This document shows, one piece after another, positions 45,804-57,974 of a DNA stretch of 64,000 bases (positions are counted from its first letter, which is position 1; the number at the start of each line of letters is the position of its first letter). The stretch is from Burkholderia latens (GTDB lineage Bacteria > Pseudomonadota > Gammaproteobacteria > Burkholderiales > Burkholderiaceae): positions 62,001 through 126,000 of the forward strand of contig NZ_CABVPL010000007.1 of the NCBI RefSeq assembly GCF_902499045.1, given 5' to 3'. The translations under genes were made by a program, and so were the position numbers. Below the pieces are notes generated by a model, which was not told the DNA's origin, did not search any database, and saw nothing but the letters and a program-made list of their open reading frames with translations.

Positions 45804-46391
45804 ATGGCCAATCCCGCAGAATCCCATCCGCAAAACGACTTCATCAATGCGGCGCGCAAGGAACGTAAGCGCGTTGAAATCTATCTCGTCAACGGCATTC
45901 GTCTGACGGGGTGCATCGAGTCGTTCGATCAGTACCTGGTGATGCTGCGCACCCCCGTGGGTCTGCAAGGCATCTACAAGCGTGCCATTTCCACGATCCA
46001 GCTCGACACCGGCGGCTCGCGCCCGGGCGGCGGCGGTCCCCGCGGCCCGCGCACCGGTGGCCGGCCGGGCGGCCGCGAAGGCGGCGGCCACAGCCCGTAC
46101 GGCTCGCACGGCGGCTCGCGCGAGCCGCGCGGCGACGGCGGCTACGGCTCGCGCGAGCCTCGTGAAGGCTACGGCGCCCGTGAACCGCGCGAAGGTTATG
46201 GCTCCCGCGAGCCGCGCGAAGGTTACGGCGCGCCCCGCGAAGGCTACGGCGCCCCGCGCGAACCGCGCGAAAGCTACGGTGCGCCGCGCGATGCCGGCGA
46301 TGCATCGGGCAACGCGCCGTCCGACTCGCGCGGCGGCAACGGGCCGGTGATCGTCACCCGCCGCCGGCGCATCGTGCCGGACGGCCAGTAA
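45804..46391 (+). CDS. hfq2: Hfq2, RNA chaperone with extended C-terminus
   Basis: A 195-aa protein. The Sm core at 10-70 reads [59 protein letters not shown]. The canonical YKH of Hfq is YKR here, and Ser/Phe pocket residues are kept. The following 120 residues are Gly/Arg/Pro-rich with repeats of GYGSREPRE or GYGAPRE. This is the second, longer Hfq of Burkholderia (Hfq2), unlike the short Hfq1. It should form a hexamer that binds sRNA and mRNA. A terminator follows. Confidence 0.96.
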   Translation: MANPAESHPQNDFINAARKERKRVEIYLVNGIRLTGCIESFDQYLVMLRTPVGLQGIYKRAISTIQLDTGGSRPGGGGPRGPRTGGRPGGREGGGHSPYGSHGGSREPRGDGGYGSREPREGYGAREPREGYGSREPREGYGAPREGYGAPREPRESYGAPRDAGDASGNAPSDSRGGNGPVIVTRRRRIVPDGQ

Positions 46392-46395
46392 AACG

Positions 46396-46425
46396 AAAGG
46401 GCAAGCCAACCGGCTTGCCCTTTTT
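46396..46425 (+). terminator. Rho-independent terminator of hfq2
   Basis: AAAGGGCAAGCC and GGCTTGCCCTTT form a perfect 12-bp stem around AACC, followed by T5. It lies five bases after the hfq2 stop. Confidence 0.92.
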
Positions 46426-46473
46426 GCTGGTGGATCGGCGCGGCATGTCGCCGCACCGCCGGGCCGCGATCGC

Positions 46474-47181
46474 TCAGCGTGCCGTCGTCGACAAACCCGC
46501 GTTGGCCTCGCGCTGCAGCGAGCGCACCCGCTGCTGCAACGCACGCAGTTGCGCCTGCAGCTCCGCCTGTTGCGCCTGCAGCGCCGCCGTTTCGTTGCGA
46601 ACGCTCTTCTGGCGATCGGCCACCGCCGCCTGCTGCTCGCGCGCGATCGCGATGTCGGCCTGCAGACGCCGCGCCCGTTCCTGCGTGACTTCGATCTGCC
46701 GATCCATCTGCGCCTTCTGCGATTCCAGCTTCGCCGCACGCAGCTCGTTCACGGCCAGTCGCTCCGCCTGACGCGAAAAATCGCGATAGATCGCTTCCGC
46801 GCGCGTATCGTCGTGCGTCTTGATCACACGCCAGAACGCCTTCTGCTGGAACAGCGCGACGAAGTACGAGCCGTCCTTGACGCTGAACAACAGGCTCGCG
46901 CCGTAACTGCCGTTATAGCTCGTGCGCATTTCCGTCAGCGAATGCGCCTGGATCTGCCGTTGCAGTTCGTCGACCGTGCTCGGCCCAGTCGTCTCGCCGG
47001 CCTGCGGCTGCACCGACGTCTGCGCCTGCTGATCGATCGCCGGAATCGCCGCCACCGGCGCCGACGCCTGCTGCACCACCGGCGCCGCATCGCCCGCCAA
47101 TCCTTGCGCGGACGCGCCCTGCATGCCTCCCATCATGGCGAACACCACACATGCCCGCCCCAACCCCGTCATATGGCTCAT
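46474..47181 (-). CDS. DUF2968 secreted coiled-coil protein
   Basis: The 235-aa protein has a signal peptide (ACVVFAMMGGMQGASAQG). A DUF2968 region follows at about 70-120 (VDELQRQIQAHSLTEMRTSYNGSYGASLLFSVKDGSYFVALFQQKAFWRVIKT), then a long Ala/Gln/Arg coiled coil to the end. The function is unknown. It lies downstream of the sigma-54 activator, 54 bases from its stop and on the same strand, so it could be the last gene of the Tad transcript. Confidence 0.87.
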   Translation of the reverse strand: MSHMTGLGRACVVFAMMGGMQGASAQGLAGDAAPVVQQASAPVAAIPAIDQQAQTSVQPQAGETTGPSTVDELQRQIQAHSLTEMRTSYNGSYGASLLFSVKDGSYFVALFQQKAFWRVIKTHDDTRAEAIYRDFSRQAERLAVNELRAAKLESQKAQMDRQIEVTQERARRLQADIAIAREQQAAVADRQKSVRNETAALQAQQAELQAQLRALQQRVRSLQREANAGLSTTAR

Positions 47182-47235
47182 GAATTTTTATTCCCGCCCG
47201 TGTCGTTGTAATTCCGGGCGATTTTATCTCATTAA

Positions 47236-50675
<3,440 letters not shown>

Positions 50676-50680
50676 CTCGC

Positions 50681-51010
50681 TTACTGCGCACCCTGCCCGC
50701 TACTCGGCATGCCGCCCGATGAACTGCCCAGCTGCGTGCTCATCGACACCGGGATCTTGTTCTTGAATGAATCGAGATAGCGCTGGTAGACCAGCGATGC
50801 GACGTCACCGAGCATCGGTTGTGTCGGTGCCGCAGCGCGGTTGTCTCGCTGGATCGCGAGCCACGCTTTCGTCGAGCGGTCAACGTCGGAAGCGGCCGGC
50901 ATCGCTTCCGGCTGTACCTGCGCGAACGCGGTGCCCATCTCCATCGTCATGACCGCGACGAGCATCATGATCCGCCCCGCACACGCGTTTCGATATCGTT
51001 TATTGTTCAT
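50681..51010 (-). CDS. DUF3613 Tad-operon protein
   Basis: The 109-aa protein carries a signal peptide (IMMLVAVMTMEMGTAFAQ) followed by AWLAIQRDNRAAAPTQPMLGDVASLVYQRYLDSFKNKIPVSM, the conserved DUF3613 segment, and a Ser/Gly tail. I prefer the start MNNKRYRN (51010), which has GGGGATCGAC ahead of it; an earlier ATG at 51034 overlaps the tadD stop but lacks a ribosome binding site. DUF3613 proteins occur almost only in Tad clusters, and their job is unknown. Confidence 0.8.
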   Translation of the reverse strand: MNNKRYRNACAGRIMMLVAVMTMEMGTAFAQVQPEAMPAASDVDRSTKAWLAIQRDNRAAAPTQPMLGDVASLVYQRYLDSFKNKIPVSMSTQLGSSSGGMPSSGQGAQ

Positions 51011-51030
51011 GTCGATCCCCGCATCCTCGT

Positions 51031-51873
51031 TCATTGTGCAAACCGTTGCAGCAACGGCACGGTCTGGTCATAGCCGAAATTGTTCGCCATCGGCGTGATG
51101 GGTGCGTTCGGCGCGTGCCGCGACACCACCGGCGGCATCGCAAGTGCACGTTGCTGCGCACGTGCGGCGGCCACAATCTTCGCGGCATCGCTCGCGATGT
51201 CCTTGCGGATATCGGCGGGTAGTCGCTGTTGGTTCATCAGCCGCTGCGCGTCCTGTGTGCGCCCGGCAGCGAGCAGATACAGAGCGAGGTTGCTGACGAT
51301 CTTCGGATTGCGCTGATCCAGTTCCGCTGCCTTCATCAAGGGCACCCGGGCGCCGACCACGTCGCCGTTACGCAATCTCGCATAGGCGAGATCGGACAGC
51401 AACGACGCGTCCGTCGGCGCGAGATCCGACGCCTGTGCGAGGGCCCTTACCGCCTGATCGAAATCCCCCGCCGCGCCGGCGATCAATCCGAGTCCGCGAT
51501 ACCCGCGCGCGGCGAGCGGCGTCTTCAGCAACTGCGTGTACGCAGCGGCACTGGCGGCGGGCTGATCGGTCATGCGCAGCGCGTCCGCGCGAAGCAAGAT
51601 CGTATCGGGAGAGATGCCGTATGCCTTGTCATACGCATCGATGTGCGCGAGCGACGCGTAATAGAGGCCTTGGGCCTGCATTCGCTGAATCAAACCGAGA
51701 TACATCGACGGCGTGTCGGGCACGCCCTGCTTCCGCTCGGCTGCCTGAATCAGTGCCGCACGTTCAGTTTGCACACCGACGCCATATCCGCCTTCCTTGG
51801 TCGCGCAAGCGCCAAGCAGCAGTACCGCTGACGCGACGAACGTGTGCGTTGCCATTCTGCCGATCCGCTTCAT
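51031..51873 (-). CDS. tadD: TadD-like TPR lipoprotein
   Basis: The 280-aa lipoprotein has lipobox LLLGAC (Cys at about 23), then tetratricopeptide repeats: PDTILLRADALRMTDQPAASAAAYTQLL, ARGYRGLGLIAGAAGDFDQAVRALAQASDLAPTDASLLSDLAYARLRNGDVVGARVPLMKAAELDQRNPKIVSNLALYLLAAGR. TadD is thought to be a pilotin-like factor for the secretin. I chose the ATG preceded by GAAGGAATGACG. It lies between tadC and the DUF3613 gene. Confidence 0.92.
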   Translation of the reverse strand: MKRIGRMATHTFVASAVLLLGACATKEGGYGVGVQTERAALIQAAERKQGVPDTPSMYLGLIQRMQAQGLYYASLAHIDAYDKAYGISPDTILLRADALRMTDQPAASAAAYTQLLKTPLAARGYRGLGLIAGAAGDFDQAVRALAQASDLAPTDASLLSDLAYARLRNGDVVGARVPLMKAAELDQRNPKIVSNLALYLLAAGRTQDAQRLMNQQRLPADIRKDIASDAAKIVAAARAQQRALAMPPVVSRHAPNAPITPMANNFGYDQTVPLLQRFAQ

Positions 51874-51890
51874 CGTCATTCCTTCACCTA

Positions 51891-52883
51891 TCAATGATGA
51901 GCCGACAGCGCATGCATCACTGCCAGAAATCCGGGGCCCGCAGTCACGATCAGCAGTGCGGGCAGCAGCGTCAGGATCATGACTCCTGTCATCTTCACCG
52001 TCAGTCGGCCGATGCGTTCGCGCAGCATCGCACGGCGCGTCTCGCGCAGCCTGTCGCCAAACTGCTTGAGCGGCTCCTGCACCGCACCGCCGTGCTTGTC
52101 GACCTGCACCATCAAACGCACAATCGCACGCAAGTCCTCGTTGTCGAATCCGCCCGACAACCTTTGCATCGACTGATCTCTCGTGCGGCCGGCCGCAAAC
52201 TGGCGCTGTGCGATCCCGACCTCCGACGACAGCACCGGCATCATCCCGCGAAAATCGTTCGTCACGACCTGCAAGCTTTGATCCAGCGACAGCCCGACGC
52301 CCTGCAACAGTCGCAGCATGTCGACGAACAACGGCAGTTCATCGACCACGCTTTGGCGACGCGCCGCGGCACGGCGCCGCAAGAAAATCTTCGGCAGCAT
52401 GAAGCCGAGCGCGAATGCAGCAAACATCCCGGTCGCCCAGTAGCCGCCCTTCATTCGCCCGCTGGCGCATATCGCGAAGAGAAGCGGCAAGCCGATTCCG
52501 CACGCAATCCGCGCACTCAGAAACAGTCCACGCGTGCGGGTGTCGACGTAACCGCATTGCTCGAGAAGACGGCGGTCCTCTTCCGCGACGACGTGCTTGC
52601 CAAGGCCGGTATCGAGCCAGCGCATCCCCACCGCCGACACACGCGCAAGCACCCGCTCGAGGCGCTGACGTTCGCGCGGGGCCGGTTGAGTGTCGGCACG
52701 GCCGTCCGCCGTCGTCCGCGCCTTGGCTGCTTCGAGTGCCGCCATACGCCGGTCGAGCGCATCGACGAGCGCACGTTCGGCACGCGACGCGGCGCTCGCA
52801 CGCAGCAACGCGATCATTCCCAACAACAGCACGCCCAGCGCGCCGAGCGCCAGGGCAATCGATCCGATCTGAGTTGCCGTCAT
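51891..52883 (-). CDS. tadC: TadC pilus-assembly platform protein (T2SSF)
   Basis: The 330-aa inner-membrane protein has a T2SSF domain (VVDELPLFVDMLRLLQGVGLSLDQSLQVVTNDFRGMMPVLSSEVGIAQRQFAAG) and three membrane helices, including TGVMILTLLPALLIVTAGPGFLA at the end. With TadB it forms the platform that TadA drives. The start is MTATQIGSIALALG; the tadB stop lies 4 bases upstream. Confidence 0.94.
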   Translation of the reverse strand: MTATQIGSIALALGALGVLLLGMIALLRASAASRAERALVDALDRRMAALEAAKARTTADGRADTQPAPRERQRLERVLARVSAVGMRWLDTGLGKHVVAEEDRRLLEQCGYVDTRTRGLFLSARIACGIGLPLLFAICASGRMKGGYWATGMFAAFALGFMLPKIFLRRRAAARRQSVVDELPLFVDMLRLLQGVGLSLDQSLQVVTNDFRGMMPVLSSEVGIAQRQFAAGRTRDQSMQRLSGGFDNEDLRAIVRLMVQVDKHGGAVQEPLKQFGDRLRETRRAMLRERIGRLTVKMTGVMILTLLPALLIVTAGPGFLAVMHALSAHH

Positions 52884-52887
52884 CGCA

Positions 52888-53880
52888 TCACCTGAGTCGG
52901 GCCATTCGATACAACCACACACTGCCGGCGACCTGCGCGAGAAACGCGAACATGAGCAGCGTCCGGCCGTTCGGATCGTTCCACATGCCTTCCAGGTATC
53001 TCGGATTGGTCATCACGACAAAACTGCCGATCGCGATCGGCAGCATCACGAGCACGAACGCCGATAGCCGCGTCTCTGCCGACATTGCCGTCAGTTCGCG
53101 CTCGGCCTGCTCGAGGTCGCGCATGAACACGGCCATGCGTTCGAGCATCACGTCGGCCCGACCGCCATACTTGACCGACAAACGCAGCACCGATCCGAGA
53201 AGTTCGAATTCCTGGGTCCGGTAGATCTGCGCAATATGGAGCATCGCGCGGTCAATTTCGACACCCGTCCGCAACATCCTGGAAACATGATCGAGACACC
53301 CGCGCAGCGGCTCCTCCGTCGTCAGCAACGCGGCCTGAAATGCGGCCGGCACGCTGTTGCCAAGCGTCACCAGCCGCACGATTCCGTCGAGAAACGAAGG
53401 GATCTGGCGGACGATTTTCAATCGCCGCCGCTGGATGCGCGAAGTGAGCCAGATGCCGAATATCGTGCTTCCGCACACAAGCGCGGCGAAAGACGCGAGC
53501 GCGCCGCCGCGACTACCGGCCATCACCGCAATCGCGACGAGCACGGCCAGCGCCCCGATGGCCTTGCCACGCGCGCCATCGATCCCGGCACGGTTCACGA
53601 GGTTGCTCAGATATTCCTTTGCCAGCCCGTATCCGTGCATCCAGAACACAGTCGACGGCGCGTGGCGTCCGCTGCCGGATGGCGATGCAGCACGCGCAGC
53701 AGCGGACGCCGCCGTTTTGGCGGCCGGCGCCGCTGCGCGTGCGCCCGGTTCGAGCCGGCTGACGATGAAGCGCTTGGCATCGGTACGCACGCGGCGGGTT
53801 TCCGCATGTCGCCACAGCATCAGTGCCGACGCCGCGCACAGCATCGCGACGGCGAGCACCCAGATCATGGCGCTATACAT
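52888..53880 (-). CDS. tadB: TadB pilus-assembly platform protein (T2SSF)
   Basis: A 330-aa inner-membrane protein with helices at the N-terminus (MIWVLAVAMLCAASALMLW) and after residue 100, a T2SSF domain (IPSFLDGIVRLVTLGNSVPAAFQAALLTTEEPLRGCLDHVSRMLRTGVEID, VKYGGRADVMLERMAVFMRDLEQAEREL) and a C-terminal helix pair. It is the partner of TadC. An Ala/Pro linker lies near 55-75. The tadA stop overlaps its start by 8 bases. Confidence 0.94.
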   Translation of the reverse strand: MYSAMIWVLAVAMLCAASALMLWRHAETRRVRTDAKRFIVSRLEPGARAAAPAAKTAASAAARAASPSGSGRHAPSTVFWMHGYGLAKEYLSNLVNRAGIDGARGKAIGALAVLVAIAVMAGSRGGALASFAALVCGSTIFGIWLTSRIQRRRLKIVRQIPSFLDGIVRLVTLGNSVPAAFQAALLTTEEPLRGCLDHVSRMLRTGVEIDRAMLHIAQIYRTQEFELLGSVLRLSVKYGGRADVMLERMAVFMRDLEQAERELTAMSAETRLSAFVLVMLPIAIGSFVVMTNPRYLEGMWNDPNGRTLLMFAFLAQVAGSVWLYRMARLR

Positions 53881-55240
53881 TGAAGCCCCCGCCGCGGCCG
53901 AATCCGCCGCCGCCGAAGCCCCCGCCGAACCCGCCGCCGTCGAGTCCAGTGTTCGTCAGCGTCTGGCGGAAACGTGCGAGCTTCGGCGAATGCGGGTGGA
54001 TGCCCAGCGATTCCCAGTGATCGACTTCCTCGCCCTCCGGCGTCACGCGCGCTTCGTATCGATACAACTCCTGCGTCGCGATGATGTTGTCGGACAGCCC
54101 GGTCACTTCGGTAATCGAAAGAATCCGGCGGCGCCCGTTCGACAGGCGCCCGATCTGCACGATGAAGTCGATCGCGTTCGCGATCTGGCGACGCAGGCTC
54201 GACTCGGTACCCTGGAAGCCGGCAAAGCCGGCAAGCATCTCGAGACGGTACAGACATTCGCGCGGCGAGCTCGCGTGCACGGTCCCCATCGAGCCGTCGT
54301 GGCCCGTATTCATGGCCTGCAGCATTTCGAGCACTTCACCGCCGCGCACTTCGCCGACGATGATCCGGTCCGGACGCATCCGCAGCGTGTTGCGCAGCAG
54401 GTCGCGAATCGTCACGACGCCGGTGCCGTCGAACCCGCCCGGCCGACTTTCGAGCCGCACGACATGCGGATGGTTCAGAGACAGTTCGGCCGTATCCTCG
54501 ATCGTCACGACGCGCTCGGCCTCCGGAATGTGGAATGCGAGCGCGTTGAGCAGCGACGTCTTCCCCGAGCTCGTGCCGCCCGACACGAGCACGTTGCAGC
54601 GCGCCTCGACCGCCGCCTCGAGCAACGCGCCAATCTCTGCGTTGTACGTGCCGTTGCCCAGCAAGTCCGACGGCTTGAGCGGATCCTTGCGGAATTTCCG
54701 GATCGACACGATCGGGCCGTCGATCGACAGCGGTTCGATCACGACGTTCACGCGGCCGCCGTCGGGCAATCGCGCGTCGACCATCGGGTTGGATTCGTCG
54801 AGACGGCGTCCGATCGGCGCAAGAATCCGACGCACGATGCGCAGCAAATGTGCGTTGTCGGTGAAGCGCACCGGCAACTTCGCGAGGATCCCGTGGCGCG
54901 ACACGTATACGTCGTTGTAGCCGTTGATCAGGATGTCCTCGACAGCGGGATCCGCGAGCAGATCCTCGATCGGACCGAAGCCTGCGAGTTCCTTCGTCAG
55001 CGCTTCCGCAACCGCCCGCACCTCGTTCTCGTTGAGCGGAATACGGCGCAGGCGCACGAAGCTGTCGATCTCGAGATCGACGAACTGGTTGATCGCCTGG
55101 CGGGACCATCGGCCGAATTCGGCCCCCAGTTCCTCGATGCGCGTCAGCAAGTGCTCGTGCGCGGCATTCTTGATGTCGTGGAATTGCTGCGTCTGGGAGA
55201 ACGGCGCTGCGCCGTCGGCGAATTGAATGTCGTGTGCCAT
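53873..55240 (-). CDS. tadA: TadA/CpaF secretion ATPase
   Basis: The 455-aa hexameric ATPase powers Flp pilus extension. N-terminal helices are followed by the PAS-like region and VNVVIEPLSIDGPIVSIRKF. Walker A is GGTSSGKTS at about 221-229, Walker B RIIVGEVRGGE at 292-302, with the Asp box TIEDTAEL and the His box MGTVHASSPRECL. The C-terminus carries a Gly/Phe-rich tail (about 437-452) of uncertain function. The tadZ stop lies 3 bases upstream, the start of tadB just downstream. Confidence 0.97.
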   Translation of the reverse strand: MAHDIQFADGAAPFSQTQQFHDIKNAAHEHLLTRIEELGAEFGRWSRQAINQFVDLEIDSFVRLRRIPLNENEVRAVAEALTKELAGFGPIEDLLADPAVEDILINGYNDVYVSRHGILAKLPVRFTDNAHLLRIVRRILAPIGRRLDESNPMVDARLPDGGRVNVVIEPLSIDGPIVSIRKFRKDPLKPSDLLGNGTYNAEIGALLEAAVEARCNVLVSGGTSSGKTSLLNALAFHIPEAERVVTIEDTAELSLNHPHVVRLESRPGGFDGTGVVTIRDLLRNTLRMRPDRIIVGEVRGGEVLEMLQAMNTGHDGSMGTVHASSPRECLYRLEMLAGFAGFQGTESSLRRQIANAIDFIVQIGRLSNGRRRILSITEVTGLSDNIIATQELYRYEARVTPEGEEVDHWESLGIHPHSPKLARFRQTLTNTGLDGGGFGGGFGGGGFGRGGGFNV

Positions 55241-55243
55241 CGG

Positions 55244-56518
55244 TTACGACCGCTTGGACGAGGGTTGAATGAAACGTTTGAGGGCAGACAGACGGGGCGC
55301 GGCCCGCGACGCGCCCGCCATGCCCGATATGCCGGGCAGCCGCGTGGCGAGGGATTCGAGTGCGCGCACGTACGGGTCGCGCTCCGCCGCATCGAGAATG
55401 AGCCGTCCGCGGTTCGCGGCATGGCCGATCGCGACGCGGCGCGACGGCAAGGTACCGACCAGCGACAGCCCGAGGCGCTCGGCGATCTGCGACGGCATCA
55501 GGTCCAGCGCGGGATCGTACTGGTTGACGACAAGCTTGACTCGATCGGTGTCGACACCGGCATCGCGCAGCCCGGTGAGCAGGTCGGCCGCGGACACGAT
55601 CGACGCAACACCCTGATCGCAGATCAGCCACGCTTCGTCGGCCGACGCAGCGATCTGCGTGACGAATTCGCGATTCGTGAACCCGCCGAGATCGACGACC
55701 TGCTGGTCGAAGAACGCGCGAAAGCGGTTCAGCAAACCGATGCATGATGCATACGACACGTCACGCAGCGCGCCGAGGTCCGGTGGCAGCGTCGTCAACG
55801 CAACGCCGCTCTGGTGACGAGTCAGCGCGGTGTTCACGAACGTGCGGTCGATGCGGCGCAGATTCTGCACCGCATCGATGAAATGGAAGTCACAGCGCGT
55901 ATTCAGGAACAACGCACCGTCTCCGGCCGGGAGCCCGAGGTCGATTAGCGCGGTCTGCCGGCCGGCGGGCACGCCGCCGTCCGAGCCGCCGGCCGCGCCG
56001 GGCCCGAGCGCCCGTTTCTGCAGCCACACGGCGAGATTCGCGGCGAGCGTGCTGACGCCCATGCCCGCACGCGCGCCGAGCAGCGCAACCACTTTGCCGT
56101 GCCGGCTCGCCGGCTCGCTGACGTGTGACAGCAATCCGCGCGTGGTCCGCAGTGCATCCTCGGCGGGGCCCGACACGTCGATGAAGTCGCGCACGCCCGC
56201 ACGCAGCGCGGCAAGCGTGCTCTCCGGCTGCGCGAGCGAGCCCAGCGCGACGATCGACAACCCCGGATGGGCTGCACGCACGGCGGCAGCCGCGGCGCTC
56301 GCCAGTTCACTGCGTTCTGAGAAGTCGATAAACACCAGCGCCGGATTCAGCCCCGTGATGCGCTGAGCAAGCATGCCCGGTTCCAGCGACGACGCCTCGA
56401 CCGCACCGGCGGACACCAGCGTATCGGCCAGCCAGCGCACATGTGCTTCCTTTGTCGATGCACAAACGAAATAGTCGATCACAGCGGGTTCACACAATGA
56501 TTGGGTTCGTGCGTTCAT
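55244..56518 (-). CDS. tadZ: TadZ/CpaE polar-localisation ATPase-like protein
   Basis: A 424-aa ParA/MinD-superfamily protein with an N-terminal receiver-like segment (VDYFVCAST...ALVFIDFSERSELAS). The deviant Walker A is GARAGMGVSTLAANLAVWL, where the usual lysines are replaced, as in other TadZ/CpaE proteins. TADZ sequences DVSYASCIGLLNRFRAFFDQQVVDLGGF and VKLVVNQYDPALDLMPSQIAERLG follow. It positions the pilus machine at the pole. I chose ATG (MNARTQ) with GGGGG ahead of it, rather than the GTG three codons upstream. Confidence 0.92.
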   Translation of the reverse strand: MNARTQSLCEPAVIDYFVCASTKEAHVRWLADTLVSAGAVEASSLEPGMLAQRITGLNPALVFIDFSERSELASAAAAAVRAAHPGLSIVALGSLAQPESTLAALRAGVRDFIDVSGPAEDALRTTRGLLSHVSEPASRHGKVVALLGARAGMGVSTLAANLAVWLQKRALGPGAAGGSDGGVPAGRQTALIDLGLPAGDGALFLNTRCDFHFIDAVQNLRRIDRTFVNTALTRHQSGVALTTLPPDLGALRDVSYASCIGLLNRFRAFFDQQVVDLGGFTNREFVTQIAASADEAWLICDQGVASIVSAADLLTGLRDAGVDTDRVKLVVNQYDPALDLMPSQIAERLGLSLVGTLPSRRVAIGHAANRGRLILDAAERDPYVRALESLATRLPGISGMAGASRAAPRLSALKRFIQPSSKRS

Positions 56519-56578
56519 GTCGAACACCCCCGATTAAGCAAGGCGCCGCGACGTGTCGCGACGCGCCATGCTTCACAT

Positions 56579-57910
56579 TCATTTGGAAAATCCCGGCGCG
56601 GCGTCCGGCGACGCCGCGCCGCCCAGATAGGATCGCCACACCGGCCCGTCGCGCTGCTCGGACAACTCGCCGGGCGTCGCCGGCAGTACCGCACCCTTCG
56701 CGATCGGCGCAACCAGGTGCGGCGTCACGATGATCAGCAATTCCTTGTCGTTCTGCTGATAATTCAGGTTCTTGAAGAACGTGCCGATGATCGGCAAGTC
56801 GCCGAGCAACGGCACCTTGCTCACGTTCGACATCGTCTGGCGGTCGATCAGGCCGCCGATCACGAAACTCTCGCCATCGCCAAGTTCGACCGTCGTATCC
56901 GCACGGCGCGTCGTGATGCCCGGTACTGCAACGCCGCTGATCGTCACGCTGTTGACGAAGTCGAGCTGGCTCGACTCCGGCGCGACCTTCAGTGCGATCC
57001 TGTTCGGGCTCAGCACCGTCGGGGTCAACGACAACCCGACACCGTATTGCTTCCACTGGATCGCGGTCGAGCCGAGCCCCTGCGGCGACGGTACCGGGAT
57101 CTCCCCGCCGGCGAGAAAGCTGGCGCTCTGACCCGACAGCGCGACGAGCGTCGGCTCCGCGAGCACGCGCGCCAGGTTGTTCGCCTCGAGCAGCGACAAG
57201 TCGGCAAAGATGCCGCGCCCCGCTGCATTCACGACCAGGTTGAATGCAGACGCAACCGGCGCGCCAAGCGTCGGAATGTATCCTCCCGTGCCCGGCCCCG
57301 ATCCGCCGTTATATGACTGCACGCCGCCCGGCGAGAACGAGCCGAACGAGAAGCCGTTGCTCTGCTTGAAGAAGTTGAACCCGACCTGCTTGAGCACTGA
57401 GCGGCTGAACTCGACGACGCGCACGTCGACCTGCACGACATTCTTGCCGGCCAGCGTCGAGCGATCGATCACCGTGCCTTTCGGGCTCATGTTCTTGGCG
57501 ACTGCCGCGGCATGTTCGTGCGCATCGAGCGAAGTCGCAGATCCCTGGAGCACCGACGTTCCGCCGTAAGCCTTCACCTGCGGCGTCGAACCATCGAGTA
57601 CCGCATGCGCGGCTGCATCGACGACTTCGACGTTCCAGACCGCCGGCTCGTCGCGACCGCGCTCCCATAACATCACGTTGGTTGCGCCGGGCGCCTTCGC
57701 GGTCAGCAGCACGGAGCCGGAACGACTGCCCTTCATGATCAGCACGTCGGCGATCGCCGGATCGCCAACGGCGACCCGTTGCAGCGCGCGGCCGGCGGAG
57801 ATTTGTCGCTGCGCGCCGACCGCGAGTTCGATCGTTCCGCCCGCGTTCGCAATGGAAGCGAACGTCAGGGTCCAGAGCGCAATCGCGAATGCAATCAGTG
57901 TGTTTTTCAT
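56579..57910 (-). CDS. rcpA: RcpA/CpaC outer-membrane secretin
   Basis: The 443-aa secretin forms the outer-membrane pore for the pilus. It has a signal peptide (LIAFAIALWTLTFASIANAG), a BON/N-domain part (ISAGRALQRVAVGDPAIADVLIMKG), and the conserved secretin domain from QVDVRVVEFSRSVLKQVGFNFF to LLIIVTPHLVAP. The signature VPLLGDLPIIGTFFKNLN is present. The start MKNTLIAF is preceded only by a weak ribosome site. The last part is Pro/Ala-rich. Confidence 0.95.
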   Translation of the reverse strand: MKNTLIAFAIALWTLTFASIANAGGTIELAVGAQRQISAGRALQRVAVGDPAIADVLIMKGSRSGSVLLTAKAPGATNVMLWERGRDEPAVWNVEVVDAAAHAVLDGSTPQVKAYGGTSVLQGSATSLDAHEHAAAVAKNMSPKGTVIDRSTLAGKNVVQVDVRVVEFSRSVLKQVGFNFFKQSNGFSFGSFSPGGVQSYNGGSGPGTGGYIPTLGAPVASAFNLVVNAAGRGIFADLSLLEANNLARVLAEPTLVALSGQSASFLAGGEIPVPSPQGLGSTAIQWKQYGVGLSLTPTVLSPNRIALKVAPESSQLDFVNSVTISGVAVPGITTRRADTTVELGDGESFVIGGLIDRQTMSNVSKVPLLGDLPIIGTFFKNLNYQQNDKELLIIVTPHLVAPIAKGAVLPATPGELSEQRDGPVWRSYLGGAASPDAAPGFSK

Positions 57911-57974
57911 TGTTGGTTGGACCGTCGCACGGCCGTTACTTGTCGTCGCTGATGTCGAGGGCCATCGGTGCTGT

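Noticed and set aside
53357-55747. A 796-codon plus-strand frame opposite tadB, tadA and tadZ
   Set aside because: The minus-strand genes have full motifs and coupled starts; the plus frame is a high-G+C artefact.
55244-56518. Missing Walker A lysine in TadZ considered as decay
   Set aside because: Deviant P-loops are typical of TadZ/CpaE and the rest of the protein is intact.
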